Shown here in pieces: positions 6,625 through 14,876 of a DNA stretch of 20,066 nt (positions are counted from its first letter, which is position 1; every line of letters starts with the position of its first letter). The DNA comes from Spirochaetales bacterium. Its GTDB lineage: Bacteria > Spirochaetota > Spirochaetia > DTKZ01. The notes under the pieces were generated by a model, which saw only the letters and a list, made by a program, of their open reading frames with translations, had not been told where the DNA came from and made no database searches. Where the stretch lies: the NCBI GenBank assembly GCA_031274005.1, contig JAISQU010000008.1, positions 1 through 20,066 on the forward strand. The letters are read 5' to 3'. The position numbers were made by a program, and so were the translations under genes.

Positions 6625-7779
6625 TTAATTTCCGGATAGCTTTCGTATCAGCCTTTCCCGCCGTTTTTTCAGGGCGCTTAAATCGGCGCGGGCCGCGCTC
6701 GCCTGTGACAAAAGTCTTTCCGTAAGACGCAAAGCCCCTTCGTAGTCGCCACGGCGGTGTTCAAAGTATTTGGCAAGTTCCAGTGCGGCAAAGGCGTTTT
6801 TCTCCGCGAGGGCTGTCCACAGCTTTTCGGCGGCGGAAAAATCTCCCGCCCTTTTATAGCGGCGCGAGATCCATACAAGAGCGCGCATATCGCCCCCGCG
6901 GGCCGCCTCGCGCAGAATGGAAATACCCGCGCCGGGCCTGCGGTTTTCCAGCATAAGACCCAAGGCCGCGGCGTGAAGTTTTTTCCCGGACAGAAAGGCC
7001 GAAGGGCTGCGTATGATTTCGCCAAAGCGCGCAAAAAGCCCTATCAGCGATAAAATGTCGTCCCGGTGATGAGAGGCTACCCTCTGCATACCGGCGCTGC
7101 CGCCGCCCGCGAGGTAATCAAAGTAGACCTGGGGGATAAGCATGCCGGGAATATCATTCTCGCGGTTCTTCCCCAGAATATGCCGTTCAACCGAACCAAG
7201 GCTGCAGTCAGGCAGGATGCCCTTCCACAGGCGGCGCGAAACGAACAAAAGATCAAACTGCGGGGGCAGGCGGCAGGACATGCGGCTCACGATAAAACGG
7301 TTTTTCAGGAGAGGCGCGTCAAACGCCCGGCCGTTGTAGGACAGCATACAACCTGAACCGGCAAAATTTCGCGTAACAGCGGATAAAAACGCCTTTTCGC
7401 CGGGAAAGTCGGCAAGAAAAATCTGCGTAAGCCGCGCCTCTCCGCCCTCTATCCTGGCGCCTCCGTATAAAAACACATGAGTCCCCGCCCCGCCGGAAAG
7501 CCCGGTTGTTTCCGTATCGTACCAGAGCAGTGTTTTCGGTTCCGCGCGGTCAAGAAAAAAATCCGCCGCGCAGCGGATGCGGCCCAGAGTTTCTTCCCGC
7601 AGGCGGAAGGTCTGTTCCCGCCGGAAAACAAAGTCCCCTTCCCTCTCCCAGCCCGAAGGCTCCGGCGCGCCGCGCACGCTTTCCCCGCCTCCTGCGGAAC
7701 TACCGGGCGGGCCCGAATACTGCGGCTCTTTGCGTACATCCCGGCGCAGGGCCTCGAGCCTGTCTTTTAACGAAGCCAT
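6625..7779 (-). CDS. mrfB: MrfB/YprB-like DEDD exonuclease with C-terminal TPR-like region
   Basis: This is a predicted 384-residue nuclease of the RNase H-like (YprB) family. DEDD motifs are visible: DTETTGL (Asp88, Glu90), NGRAFD (Asp154), and HHRDD (His and Asp around 237-241). The last 120 residues are helical and TPR-like (AVEKLW-type pairs such as SAAEKLWTALAEKNAFAALELAKYF and GDYEGALRLTERLL). In Bacillus subtilis YprA/YprB were renamed MrfA/MrfB, a helicase and exonuclease acting in repair of mitomycin C lesions independently of UvrABC. The ATG at 7779 is chosen: it lies four bases after the mrfA stop with GGAATAAGA ahead of it. A TTG at 7803 in the same frame would overlap mrfA and add eight residues. 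Residues about 25-55 are low-complexity (GPPGSSAGGGES). The biological role is inferred from pairing and family. Confidence 0.82.
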   Translation of the reverse strand: MASLKDRLEALRRDVRKEPQYSGPPGSSAGGGESVRGAPEPSGWEREGDFVFRREQTFRLREETLGRIRCAADFFLDRAEPKTLLWYDTETTGLSGGAGTHVFLYGGARIEGGEARLTQIFLADFPGEKAFLSAVTRNFAGSGCMLSYNGRAFDAPLLKNRFIVSRMSCRLPPQFDLLFVSRRLWKGILPDCSLGSVERHILGKNRENDIPGMLIPQVYFDYLAGGGSAGMQRVASHHRDDILSLIGLFARFGEIIRSPSAFLSGKKLHAAALGLMLENRRPGAGISILREAARGGDMRALVWISRRYKRAGDFSAAEKLWTALAEKNAFAALELAKYFEHRRGDYEGALRLTERLLSQASAARADLSALKKRRERLIRKLSGN

Positions 7780-7783
7780 ATTC

Positions 7784-10078
7784 TTATTCCAGTTCCCGAA
7801 CAAAAGCCGTTATCGCCTTTTTCGGGTTCCCCGTAATTTCCACGGTTTTATCCCGGGGGCCTATGCACGAAGGGCAGCCTTCTTCGCAGGGGCAGTCCAG
7901 AAGCAGCTGCGCCGCGGCCCCGCGAATGTCTTTGATTTTTTCAAGGAATTTGTCCGCCAGGCCCGTTCCGCCGGGATACTGATCAAAAATGTATATGGCC
8001 GGGGCCTCAAAGTGAGGGTCCCGGAGCCGTTCGGAAACGCCTATGTCCCGCGGGTCACAGAGAAGAAAAACCGGAGCGATTCTCCTGTACAGGCAGCCCA
8101 GAGCGCAGATAATCTGGGCCTTTTCCTCCTCCGTTCTGAGGGTAAAAAGCTCCCCCGCCCTGAGGGTTTTTTCAAAGACCAGAATCAGAGAGCGGGTATG
8201 CATTTCTTCTTCAGGCAGCATGATCTCCCCGTAGCCTATGTTCTCGTGACTGTGGTAGCGGATTTTCTTGAACTTCGTCACCTGTGAGCGTACAAGAATA
8301 TCGCCAAGCACATAGACGCACTCAGAGTCTTCCACGCGGCTGTCCCGGGTCAAAACCTTGATGTCGCGCTTGACAATACCGTCGGTGTAGTAGTTAACCT
8401 TCGCTTCTTCCACCTCGGCGCGCTTCTCCTCAAGGTTCAAATCCTTCACCATGAACTGCCGGCCTCTGTGCAGATACACGGCGTTGGGAAAAAGCATTTC
8501 CTTTGCGGAGGGCCTGTCCATTTCGCCTATAACCGCGTTACGGCCCTTTGTTATGTCTATGATGACGATGTTCTGCGAAGAGGCCGACCTGAGCGAGACT
8601 CCCTCCGCGGGGTAGGAACGGTCGGCCCAGTGATACGCGCCGCCGGCCTTGCGCACCGTGCCCCCCTCCTCCAGAAATTCCAGAACCGAAAGCGGGTCTT
8701 CGCCGAAAGCCTCATCCTCCCCGAAGGGCAGTTCAAAAACAGCGCACCTCATGTGATCGCTCAGAATATACGGGTTGTCCGGGTCGATAAAGCCGGACTC
8801 CGGCGGCCGGCCAAAAAAATAATCGGGGTGTTTGACCATGAACTGATCAAGCGGCGAGGAGGAGGCAATCATCACCGCGAGCGACACGCCCTGCCGCCGC
8901 CCGGCCCTGCCCGCCTGCTGCCAGGATGAGGAAATGGAGCCGGGAAAGCCCGCCAGAACCGCCGCGTCAAGACCGCCTATATCTATGCCGAGTTCCAGGG
9001 CGTTGGTCGAGACCACTCCCTGAATCGCGCCCGAACGCAGGCCCGCCTCAATTTCGCGGCGCTCATTCGGAAGATAGCCGCCCCTGTAGGATTCCACACG
9101 GATGCGGGAATTGTCGTTGTAAAGGTTCGCCAGCTTCGCCGTTATGTAGGAGCCAATCAGCTCGGTCTGAATCCGCGAACGCGAAAACACTATGGTCTTG
9201 ACGCCCTCGCAGAGAAGGCGCAGCGCTATTCTCTGCGATTCGAGTACCACGCCGCGGCGTATACCCTGCACCCTGTCCACAAGGGGCGGATTATACAAAA
9301 CAAGATGTTTTTCGCCGGAGGGCGCCCCGTTTTCGGCTATCAGCCGGACCTTCTCGTCGCCTAAAATCCTCTGAGCCAATTCGGCGGGGTTCGCGATGGT
9401 GGCAGAACAAAAGATGAACACCGGCCGCGAGCCGTAAAAAGCCGCGATACGCTTCAGGCGGCGCAGGAGGTTCGCAAGGTGCGAGCCGAAAACTCCCCTG
9501 TAGGAGTGAACCTCGTCAATGACAACCCACGAAAGGGTTTTAAGGAACTTTATCCACTTGGGATGATTCGGCAGAATACCCGAGTGCAGCATGTCGGGGT
9601 TCGAGATAATGATTTGCCCGGTTTCGCGCGCCGAGGCCCGCACGGAATTGGGCGTGTCCCCGTCATAGGTTGCTATTTTAACGCCCAGTTCGCCGGAAAC
9701 AGCGGCGTCGTTTAAGTCGGCCTGCTGGTCCTGCGACAGGGCCTTGGTGGGGAAGATATACAAAGCCCGCCTCGCCGGCTCTTCCAGAATACTTTGCAGC
9801 ACGGGAAGATTGTAGCACAGGCTTTTCCCCGAGGCTGTGGGGGTTACAACCACAAAGCTCTGAGCTTCCCTGGCGGTCACGAAAGCCCGCGCCTGGTGAA
9901 TGTAGAGTTTGTCTATGCCCCGTGCATTGAGCGCCGCCGCCAGGCGGGGGTGCAGACCTTCCGGAAAGGGAGCAAACTCCCCCTCCCGCGCGGGAATTTT
10001 TTCCCAGCGGGTAACATTGTCCATAAAAGCCCGGTCGGTTTCCAGAGAAAGCAGTATCTTTTCAATTTTCGCTTCCAT
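7784..10078 (-). CDS. mrfA: MrfA/YprA-like DEAD/DEAH-box helicase with C-terminal DUF1998-type cysteine cluster
   Basis: This is a 764-residue superfamily 2 helicase. Motifs in order are the Q-like region HQARAF, Walker A TPTASGKS (79-86), DEVH (188-191), SAT (225-227), a second RecA domain with STNALELGIDIGGLD, and motif VI QQAGRAGRR. The C terminus carries YIFDQYPGGTGLA and a four-cysteine cluster CPCEEGCPSC (Cys729, 731, 735, 738), as in the DUF1998/MrfA zinc-binding domain. B. subtilis MrfA is about 750 residues, so this looks full length. It is followed at once by the exonuclease partner mrfB, the arrangement known from Firmicutes. No Shine-Dalgarno sequence is evident before the chosen ATG, which sits just after a very AT-rich promoter; a Met at residue 19 is an alternative start. 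Confidence 0.9.
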   Translation of the reverse strand: MEAKIEKILLSLETDRAFMDNVTRWEKIPAREGEFAPFPEGLHPRLAAALNARGIDKLYIHQARAFVTAREAQSFVVVTPTASGKSLCYNLPVLQSILEEPARRALYIFPTKALSQDQQADLNDAAVSGELGVKIATYDGDTPNSVRASARETGQIIISNPDMLHSGILPNHPKWIKFLKTLSWVVIDEVHSYRGVFGSHLANLLRRLKRIAAFYGSRPVFIFCSATIANPAELAQRILGDEKVRLIAENGAPSGEKHLVLYNPPLVDRVQGIRRGVVLESQRIALRLLCEGVKTIVFSRSRIQTELIGSYITAKLANLYNDNSRIRVESYRGGYLPNERREIEAGLRSGAIQGVVSTNALELGIDIGGLDAAVLAGFPGSISSSWQQAGRAGRRQGVSLAVMIASSSPLDQFMVKHPDYFFGRPPESGFIDPDNPYILSDHMRCAVFELPFGEDEAFGEDPLSVLEFLEEGGTVRKAGGAYHWADRSYPAEGVSLRSASSQNIVIIDITKGRNAVIGEMDRPSAKEMLFPNAVYLHRGRQFMVKDLNLEEKRAEVEEAKVNYYTDGIVKRDIKVLTRDSRVEDSECVYVLGDILVRSQVTKFKKIRYHSHENIGYGEIMLPEEEMHTRSLILVFEKTLRAGELFTLRTEEEKAQIICALGCLYRRIAPVFLLCDPRDIGVSERLRDPHFEAPAIYIFDQYPGGTGLADKFLEKIKDIRGAAAQLLLDCPCEEGCPSCIGPRDKTVEITGNPKKAITAFVRELE

Positions 10079-10088
10079 AATGTTGATT

Positions 10089-10136
10089 ATTATAACATAA
10101 AACGCTTATTATAACACAAAAAATAAAGAAAATGAA
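10089..10136 (-). promoter_or_regulatory. Candidate promoter(s) for mrfAB
   Basis: The minus strand carries TGTTATAATAA twice, giving two perfect -10 hexamers TATAAT at 10108-10113 and 10089-10094. The distal one has TTCATT (10131-10136) 17 bases upstream. Initiation from the proximal -10 would give a leader of a few bases, consistent with the missing ribosome-binding site. The region is divergent from the glgC promoter, and the two -35 elements lie within about 10 bases of each other. Confidence 0.5.
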
Positions 10137-10144
10137 TTTTATCC

Positions 10145-10173
10145 TTGACCGTGAGGACGAATTGTTTTAGAAT
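10145..10173 (+). promoter_or_regulatory. Sigma-70 promoter for glgC
   Basis: TTGACC (10145-10150), a 17-base spacer and TAGAAT (10168-10173) form a near-consensus promoter. Predicted initiation near 10180 places the G-rich ribosome-binding site (GGGGGG, 10179-10184) at the very start of the transcript, nine bases before the ATG at 10194. Confidence 0.65.
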
Positions 10174-10193
10174 GATATGGGGGGCATAAAGTC

Positions 10194-11486
10194 ATGAAAC
10201 ATGCATCAAATAATGTTCTGACGATTGTCCTTGGCGGTGGCAAGGGATCACGACTGTATCCACTGACAAGAGACCGGGCAAAACCCGCCGTACCCTTTGG
10301 CGCAAAATACAGGATTGTGGATATTCCTTTGTCCAATTCAATCAACGCCGGTTTCAAGCAGATCTATATTCTTACCCAGTTCAACTCCGCCTCATTGCAC
10401 ATGCATATAGCCAATCTGTACGCCTTCGACGCCTTTACCAAGGGCTTTGTAGAAATCCTGGCCGCGGAACAGACCTTCGAAAGCCAGAGCTGGTATGAGG
10501 GAACAGCCGACGCTGTACGCAAAAATTTTATCCACTTCCGGGAGCAGAATCCCACCTACTATATTATTCTCTCCGGCGATCAGTTATACCGTATGGATCT
10601 GGCGGATTTTCTGCGCAACCATATTAAAAGCGGCGCGGAAATTTCCATAGCGGCCACTGTCGTAGACCGCAAAGCCGCGTCGGGCTTCGGAATTTTGCAG
10701 ACCGACAAATCGGGCCGTATCCAGACGTTTACGGAAAAACCCGCTCCGGAAGAAGATATAGACAATCTGAAAATTTCTCCCGAACTTCACCCCGACAAAG
10801 AGCAGCTGCACGCCGGCAAGGAATATATGGCGTCCATGGGCATCTATATTTTTAACGCGAATGTGCTGGACAAGATGCTTGATAACACCATGGCCGACTT
10901 CGGCAAGGAAATCATTCCAGCGGCCCTTGATAAGCACAAAGTGCAGGTTTACGTTTTTACCGGTTTTTGGGAAGATATAGGAACCATCAAAAGTTTTTAT
11001 GATACAAACCTGAATTTGTCCCGCATAAATCCCGATTTTAATTTTTACGAAGAAAACCGTCCCATCTACACCACGGACAACAATCTGCCGCCCTCGAAGT
11101 TTAACTTCTCTACCCTTTCAGAGGTCCTGACAGGCGACGGCTGCATCATCACCAAATCAATGATTACGCGCTCTGTCATTAGCATTCGCAGCATTATCGA
11201 AACCGGGGCCAACCTTGAGGGCGTCATTACCATGGGCGCGGACTTCTACGAAACGCCGGAAGACAAGATTGAAAACCGCAAGCGGGGCCGGCCCGACATA
11301 GGTATAGGCCGCAACACGCAAGTACGCAACGCCATTATAGACAAAAACTCCCGCATAGGCGACGGCTGCCTCATCGGTGTTCAGGACATCCCGCGCCGCG
11401 ACGGCGACTACGACGGCTACTATATCCGCGACGGCATCATCATCATCCCCAAGGGCGGCATACTGCAGCCGGGAACAGTGATTTAA
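10194..11486 (+). CDS. glgC: Glucose-1-phosphate adenylyltransferase (ADP-glucose pyrophosphorylase)
   Basis: GlgC makes ADP-glucose from glucose-1-phosphate and ATP, the committed step of bacterial glycogen synthesis. The 430-residue protein has the N-terminal nucleotidyltransferase signature GGGKGSRLYPLTRDRAKPAVPFG followed by YRIVDIPLSNSINAG. It also has SGDQLYRMD (metal-binding Asp), GFGILQTDKSGRI, FTEKP, MGIYIFN and FWEDIGTI. From about residue 300 it forms a left-handed beta-helix of hexapeptide repeats (IGIGRNTQVRNAIIDKNSRIGDGCLIG), the allosteric domain. Length matches bacterial enzymes (about 420-430). It stands alone on the plus strand, divergent from mrfA and convergent with ridA. 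No other glycogen gene is in the window. Confidence 0.96.
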   Translation: MKHASNNVLTIVLGGGKGSRLYPLTRDRAKPAVPFGAKYRIVDIPLSNSINAGFKQIYILTQFNSASLHMHIANLYAFDAFTKGFVEILAAEQTFESQSWYEGTADAVRKNFIHFREQNPTYYIILSGDQLYRMDLADFLRNHIKSGAEISIAATVVDRKAASGFGILQTDKSGRIQTFTEKPAPEEDIDNLKISPELHPDKEQLHAGKEYMASMGIYIFNANVLDKMLDNTMADFGKEIIPAALDKHKVQVYVFTGFWEDIGTIKSFYDTNLNLSRINPDFNFYEENRPIYTTDNNLPPSKFNFSTLSEVLTGDGCIITKSMITRSVISIRSIIETGANLEGVITMGADFYETPEDKIENRKRGRPDIGIGRNTQVRNAIIDKNSRIGDGCLIGVQDIPRRDGDYDGYYIRDGIIIIPKGGILQPGTVI

Positions 11487-11618
11487 GGGACTCCCTCATA
11501 ACCGAAATATACTCGCGCCGCGGGAAAGTGAAACGCGGGGAATCAGCCCAAAAGATACGCCCCGTGGACTATTCTTGACCCATAACTCGATGATTGATTA
11601 CATATTTCAGGAATTTCT

Positions 11619-11938
11619 AACCGCAAAGTCGAAAAAGTCGAAGAAGTTTTTGCTGGAAGCCCGGGTTTTACCTTGTTATATCCAGGTAATTGAGCCAGTT
11701 CCAAAATGAAACCATTTTTTTAAGCCCGCGGGGCGCAATGGGATTGATGGGGCGCGAAGCGGCCGCGACAGCGGCGGAACCCCCGAAAAGCCCGGTTTTT
11801 TGCGGCGAAGCCGCAAAAAATGCGCACGAATGATTACGGTTTTCATTTTGGAACCGGCTCAATTTGTAAGATTTGAGATAAAAACAGGAAATACCACGGT
11901 TTTTCCTTCTTTTTCTTCCCTTTTTCGACTTCGCGGTT
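11619..11938. repeat. Outer inverted repeat enclosing element A2
   Basis: The left arm AACCGCAAAGTCGAAAAAG (11619-11637) and right arm CTTTTTCGACTTCGCGGTT (11920-11938) are complementary over 19 bp with one mismatch. Similarity continues inward as GAAGAAG versus CTTC-rich sequence. The arms are about 280 bases apart and bracket the A2 element and its flanks. They may be an older foldback or terminator split by insertion. Confidence 0.65.
11692..11860. repeat. MITE-like repeat, subtype A, copy 2 (A2)
   Basis: This 169-bp element is in the same orientation as A1 (4592-4759) and differs at about nine positions including a one-base insertion. The termini are GAGCCAGTTCCAAAATGAAA and TTTCATTTTGGAACCGGCTC, inverted repeats with one mismatch. 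AATT flanks both sides (11688-11691, 11861-11864). Because AATT is self-complementary it can be read as a target duplication or as extra terminal repeat. The internal hairpin TTTTTTGCGGC/GCCGCAAAAAA is intact. A1 has a T where A2 has C at the top of the stem (U-G versus C-G pair), so pairing is preserved at RNA level. Confidence 0.88.
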
Positions 11939-11975
11939 TATATTCCGCATGCTTATTTGTGGGTTAAGTTTAGGT

Positions 11976-12359
11976 TTATTGTACGCGGTATGCGACGGCT
12001 TCGATTTCTACCCGCGCGTCTTTGGGAAGCCGGGCGGCCTGTACGGCGGCGCGGGCGGGGAATACGCAGCCCTGAAAAAATTCAGCGTATTCCTTGTTGA
12101 CCGCCTCGAAGTCGCCCATATCGGCCAGAAACACGGTGGTTTTTACTATGTCGTCGCGGGAATATCCCGCTTCTTCCAGAATGAAGCCAATGTTGCCCAG
12201 AGACGCACGGGCCTGCGCGGAAACATCCTCCGGCATTTTCCCCGTCTCCGCGTTGATGGGAAGCTGTCCTGAAACGTAAAGAAAATCTCCCGCCCGGATA
12301 GCCTGGGAGTAGGGGCCTATGGCCTTCGGCGCTTTGGGACTTGTAACTTGTTTTTTCAT
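11976..12359 (-). CDS. ridA: RidA family reactive intermediate/imine deaminase (YjgF/YER057c/UK114)
   Basis: This 127-residue cytoplasmic protein has normal length for this trimeric family. RidA hydrolyses 2-aminoacrylate and related enamines/imines released by PLP enzymes to 2-keto acids plus ammonia. Visible family features are APKAIGPYSQAI at the N terminus, FLYVSGQLPINAETGKM, VKTTVFLADMGDFEAVNKEYAEFF, and PARAAVQAARLPKDARVEIEAVA. In the last, the Arg of PAR and Glu of EIEA correspond to active-site residues of canonical RidA. AAGGAAA precedes the ATG at good distance. It is divergent from a cysteine-synthase-family PLP gene, a type of enzyme that makes aminoacrylate intermediates, which supports the classical role. 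Confidence 0.93.
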   Translation of the reverse strand: MKKQVTSPKAPKAIGPYSQAIRAGDFLYVSGQLPINAETGKMPEDVSAQARASLGNIGFILEEAGYSRDDIVKTTVFLADMGDFEAVNKEYAEFFQGCVFPARAAVQAARLPKDARVEIEAVAYRVQ

Positions 12360-12616
12360 GATAGTGCTTTCCTTATTTACTATTTTTTACCGACGCACAT
12401 ATAGTAAAAGCATATTCCTCCATTTTTCAAGACCGCTTCCGGCAATTTAAAGTTTCGGGATTATGGTATGCGGGGCCTGTCCGTGGTAAGATTTTCAGCC
12501 GGATTACTTAGAGTTTATAGTGTAATAGTAAGAATTGTTTGGCCTTTACAAATTTTCTAAACCGTGCACAATTATCCTATGACAGAGAATTTTATATGCC
12601 GCGGGGAGGAATAAAA
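12360..12616. promoter_or_regulatory. Divergent intergenic region ridA / cysteine-synthase-like gene
   Basis: This 257-bp gap must hold promoters for both genes. The right part is AT-rich. TTTACA (12545-12550) with CACAAT 16 bases later is the best plus-strand candidate, but it is weak. GGAGGA (12605-12610) is the ribosome-binding site of the gene at 12617. No repeat, riboswitch fold or strong palindrome was recognised. Confidence 0.35.
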
Positions 12617-13654
12617 ATGGGAGATATTAGAAAGAGTGTATTGGAATGTATTGGTAATACGCCGATGGTGGACATTAGCCGGCTCTGCAAAAAATACGGC
12701 GTCGAGGGAAGAATCCTCGTCAAACTGGAGATGATGAATCCCGGCGCTTCAAAGAAAGACCGCATAGCGCTGTACATGATAGAAGAAGCGGAGAGAAAGG
12801 GTCTGCTCAAACCGGGACAGACTGTTGTGGAGGAAACTTCGGGCAACACCGGCAACGGCCTGGCGGTTGTCTGCGCGGTAAAGGGCTACCCCTTCGTGGC
12901 CGCGATGAGCAAGGGCAACTCGCTGGAAAGGATGCAGATGATGAAGGGCCTTGGCGCGGAGCTTTTGCTGGTGGACCAGCTTCCCACCTCTCCGCGCGGC
13001 TCGGTAACGGGCGCCGACCTGAAAAAAGTGGAAGAGGCCGCGATAGAGTTTGCCGAAAAAAACGGCGCCTTCCTTGCGAACCAGTTCTACAATCCCGATA
13101 ACAGCAAGGCGCACGAAAAAAGCACCGCCGAAGAAATCTGGCGGCAGACGGACGGCCAAATCGATTATTTTGTCGACTTTGTCGGTACCGGCGGAACGTA
13201 CGCCGGAATCGCGCAGGGTCTGAAAACGCATAACAGAAACATCAAATGCTTTGTTGTGGAGCCGGAAAAAGGCGGGGTCTACGGCGGCCATACTCCCTGC
13301 GAAAATCCTATTCACGTTATTCAGGGCGGCGGTTACGCCGTGAAACGCGAACTTGTTCACGAAGAAAACGTCGACGGCTCCGTCCTTATTTCGGATGAGG
13401 AATGTACTCAGACCACCCGCGAGCTTGCCGCTGTGGAGGCGATCTTCGGCGGCTTTTCAACCGGAGCGAATGTCCGCGCCGCCATAAAACTCCTTCAGGG
13501 CGAGGCCCGCGGTAAAACAATCGTATGCCTTGCCAACGATACGGGCCTGAAATACCTGAGTACAAAACTCTACCAGTATGAAATCAACAGGGAGAGGACG
13601 GACGCCGCCGAAATCATTAAAGAGGCGATGAAAAAGAAGAAGGGGAACTGCTGA
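12617..13654 (+). CDS. PLP-dependent cysteine synthase / cystathionine beta-synthase family protein
   Basis: This is a 345-residue fold-type II PLP enzyme. The motif NPGASKKDRIA carries the PLP Lys (second K, matching SVKDR in CysK). ETSGNTGNGLA is the substrate-binding Asn loop, GTGGTYAG binds the PLP phosphate, and the C-terminal DTGLKYLSTKLY resembles the family end. CysK makes cysteine from O-acetylserine and sulfide; CBS condenses homocysteine and serine. No heme or CBS domains are present. Differences from textbook CysK (GASKKDR for GGSVKDR, SKGNSLERMQMM for MSIERR, an insertion TSPRGSVTGAD) leave the exact reaction open. The frame opens at 12539, but I start at 12617, where GGGGAGGA precedes the ATG and the product begins MGDIRKSVLECIGNTPMV. 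It lies 83 bases upstream of livK on the same strand with no terminator seen, so co-transcription is possible. Confidence 0.85.
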   Translation: MGDIRKSVLECIGNTPMVDISRLCKKYGVEGRILVKLEMMNPGASKKDRIALYMIEEAERKGLLKPGQTVVEETSGNTGNGLAVVCAVKGYPFVAAMSKGNSLERMQMMKGLGAELLLVDQLPTSPRGSVTGADLKKVEEAAIEFAEKNGAFLANQFYNPDNSKAHEKSTAEEIWRQTDGQIDYFVDFVGTGGTYAGIAQGLKTHNRNIKCFVVEPEKGGVYGGHTPCENPIHVIQGGGYAVKRELVHEENVDGSVLISDEECTQTTRELAAVEAIFGGFSTGANVRAAIKLLQGEARGKTIVCLANDTGLKYLSTKLYQYEINRERTDAAEIIKEAMKKKKGNC

Positions 13655-13737
13655 GATAGAGATAGTGATTGTTTTTGCAAACTATGTTATACAGTTGTAT
13701 GACAGAAACAATTTTATGGTATCATTAAGGAGGAACT

Positions 13738-14865
13738 ATGAAAAAAATTCTTATTGCTGCGCTGGTTATTCTTGCCGCAGCGCTGCCTGTGTTTGCCGGC
13801 GGCGGATCCGAAGCCCAAAGCGACACAATTAAAATCGCCGTCGCTGTGCCCATGACGGGCGACAACGCCGAATACGGCCAGACTTTTCTCATTGCCGCCC
13901 AGATCATGACGGAAGAATGGAATGCCGCCGGCGGGGTTTTGGGAAAACAGGTGGAGATCGTCAATTATGACGACAAGAACTCCGCCGAAGAAGCGGCGTC
14001 CATCGCGCAGAAGATTGTAAGCGACCCGGGCATAATCGGCGTTCTGGGGCATTTTTCTTCCGGCGTCAGCATGACGGCCGCTCCCACCTACGAAGAAAAC
14101 AAGGTTATAGAAATTTCCAACTGCGCCTCGCATCCGGATTACTCGAAAATGGGTAAATACATTTTCCGCAATAATACCGCGATTACCGAAGAGTTTAAGG
14201 TTATGGTCGACATCATCGAAAACGATCTTAAACTCACCAAGGTCGGCGTTGTGGCGATTAAGACAGACTGGGGCAACACGGCCGGCGGCCTTGCCGACAA
14301 ACTCGTTTTAGCGAGCAGCAAACTCCAGCTTGTCGCTCATGAGGACGTGCTGGAAACTTCCGACGACCACGGCCCCGCCATAGCGAAACTCAAGGCCGCG
14401 GGCGCTGAAGCGGTTATCTGCGTCGGCATGTACAGCCTCTACGGGCCTTTCGCGAAACAGTACAAGGAAGTTGACCCCAATGTTCAGCTTATAGGTGTTT
14501 CCAACGCATACACGCAGCAGATTATCCAGCTCGGCGGGCAGGCTGTAGAGGGCCTTTTCGCGCCTGTGAGCTTCTACGCGGAATCCAGCGATCCGGCTAC
14601 AAAAAAGTTTGTGGACGAGTTCAAGAAACGCTGGGGCGCGGAGCCTTCGTCTCTCGCGGCCCAGGCCTATGACTCCATCGGCATTCTTCTGCAGGCCATA
14701 AAGAACACGGGGAGCCTCGACCGCGAAAAAGTCCGCGACGCCGTGCAGAATATTAACTACAAGGGCATCACCGGCCAGACGACTTTTGACGCTATAGGCG
14801 ACGCCGCCAAACAGTTCACCAAGGTTATCATAAGGGGCGGCAAGTTCGTTCCTTACACGAAATAA
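13738..14865 (+). CDS. livK: Branched-chain amino-acid type ABC transporter, periplasmic binding protein
   Basis: This 375-residue exported binding protein of the Leu/Ile/Val-binding (type I periplasmic) family captures substrate for the LivHMGF complex. It has a Sec signal of about 20 residues (MKKILIAALVILAAALPVFA) with cleavage before GGGSEAQ, a signature I associate with treponemal exported proteins. No lipobox Cys is present. The mature part starts IKIAVAVPMTGDNAEYG and contains VEIVNYDDKNSAEEAASIAQKIV, IGVLGHFSSG and AAQAYDSIGIL, all typical. AAGGAGGA precedes the ATG, but the core is only four bases away, unusually tight. First of five same-strand transporter genes. The substrate could be branched-chain amino acids or another amide or amino acid. 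Confidence 0.92.
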   Translation: MKKILIAALVILAAALPVFAGGGSEAQSDTIKIAVAVPMTGDNAEYGQTFLIAAQIMTEEWNAAGGVLGKQVEIVNYDDKNSAEEAASIAQKIVSDPGIIGVLGHFSSGVSMTAAPTYEENKVIEISNCASHPDYSKMGKYIFRNNTAITEEFKVMVDIIENDLKLTKVGVVAIKTDWGNTAGGLADKLVLASSKLQLVAHEDVLETSDDHGPAIAKLKAAGAEAVICVGMYSLYGPFAKQYKEVDPNVQLIGVSNAYTQQIIQLGGQAVEGLFAPVSFYAESSDPATKKFVDEFKKRWGAEPSSLAAQAYDSIGILLQAIKNTGSLDREKVRDAVQNINYKGITGQTTFDAIGDAAKQFTKVIIRGGKFVPYTK

Positions 14866-14876
14866 CGGTACGCTGA

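Larger units (their letters stand above)
11487..11975. other. Long convergent intergenic region between glgC and ridA (489 bp)
   Basis: No gene is supported here. It contains the A2 repeat (11692-11860) nested inside an outer inverted repeat: AACCGCAAAGTCGAAAAAG at 11619-11637 pairs with CTTTTTCGACTTCGCGGTT at 11920-11938, one mismatch. No simple terminator follows glgC or ridA, and the outer foldback might serve both. A plus-strand TTGACC at about 11574 followed by TTACAT at 17 bases leads to no gene and is probably chance. Confidence 0.6.

Noticed and set aside
7779..7803. TTG at 7803 as the mrfB start
   Set aside because: It would overlap mrfA, is a rarer start codon, and the ATG at 7779 has a GGAA-containing sequence at suitable distance. 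Not excluded.
12749..13360. Minus-strand frame of 203 codons
   Set aside because: It lies inside the cysteine-synthase-family gene on the opposite strand and shows no domain or RBS.
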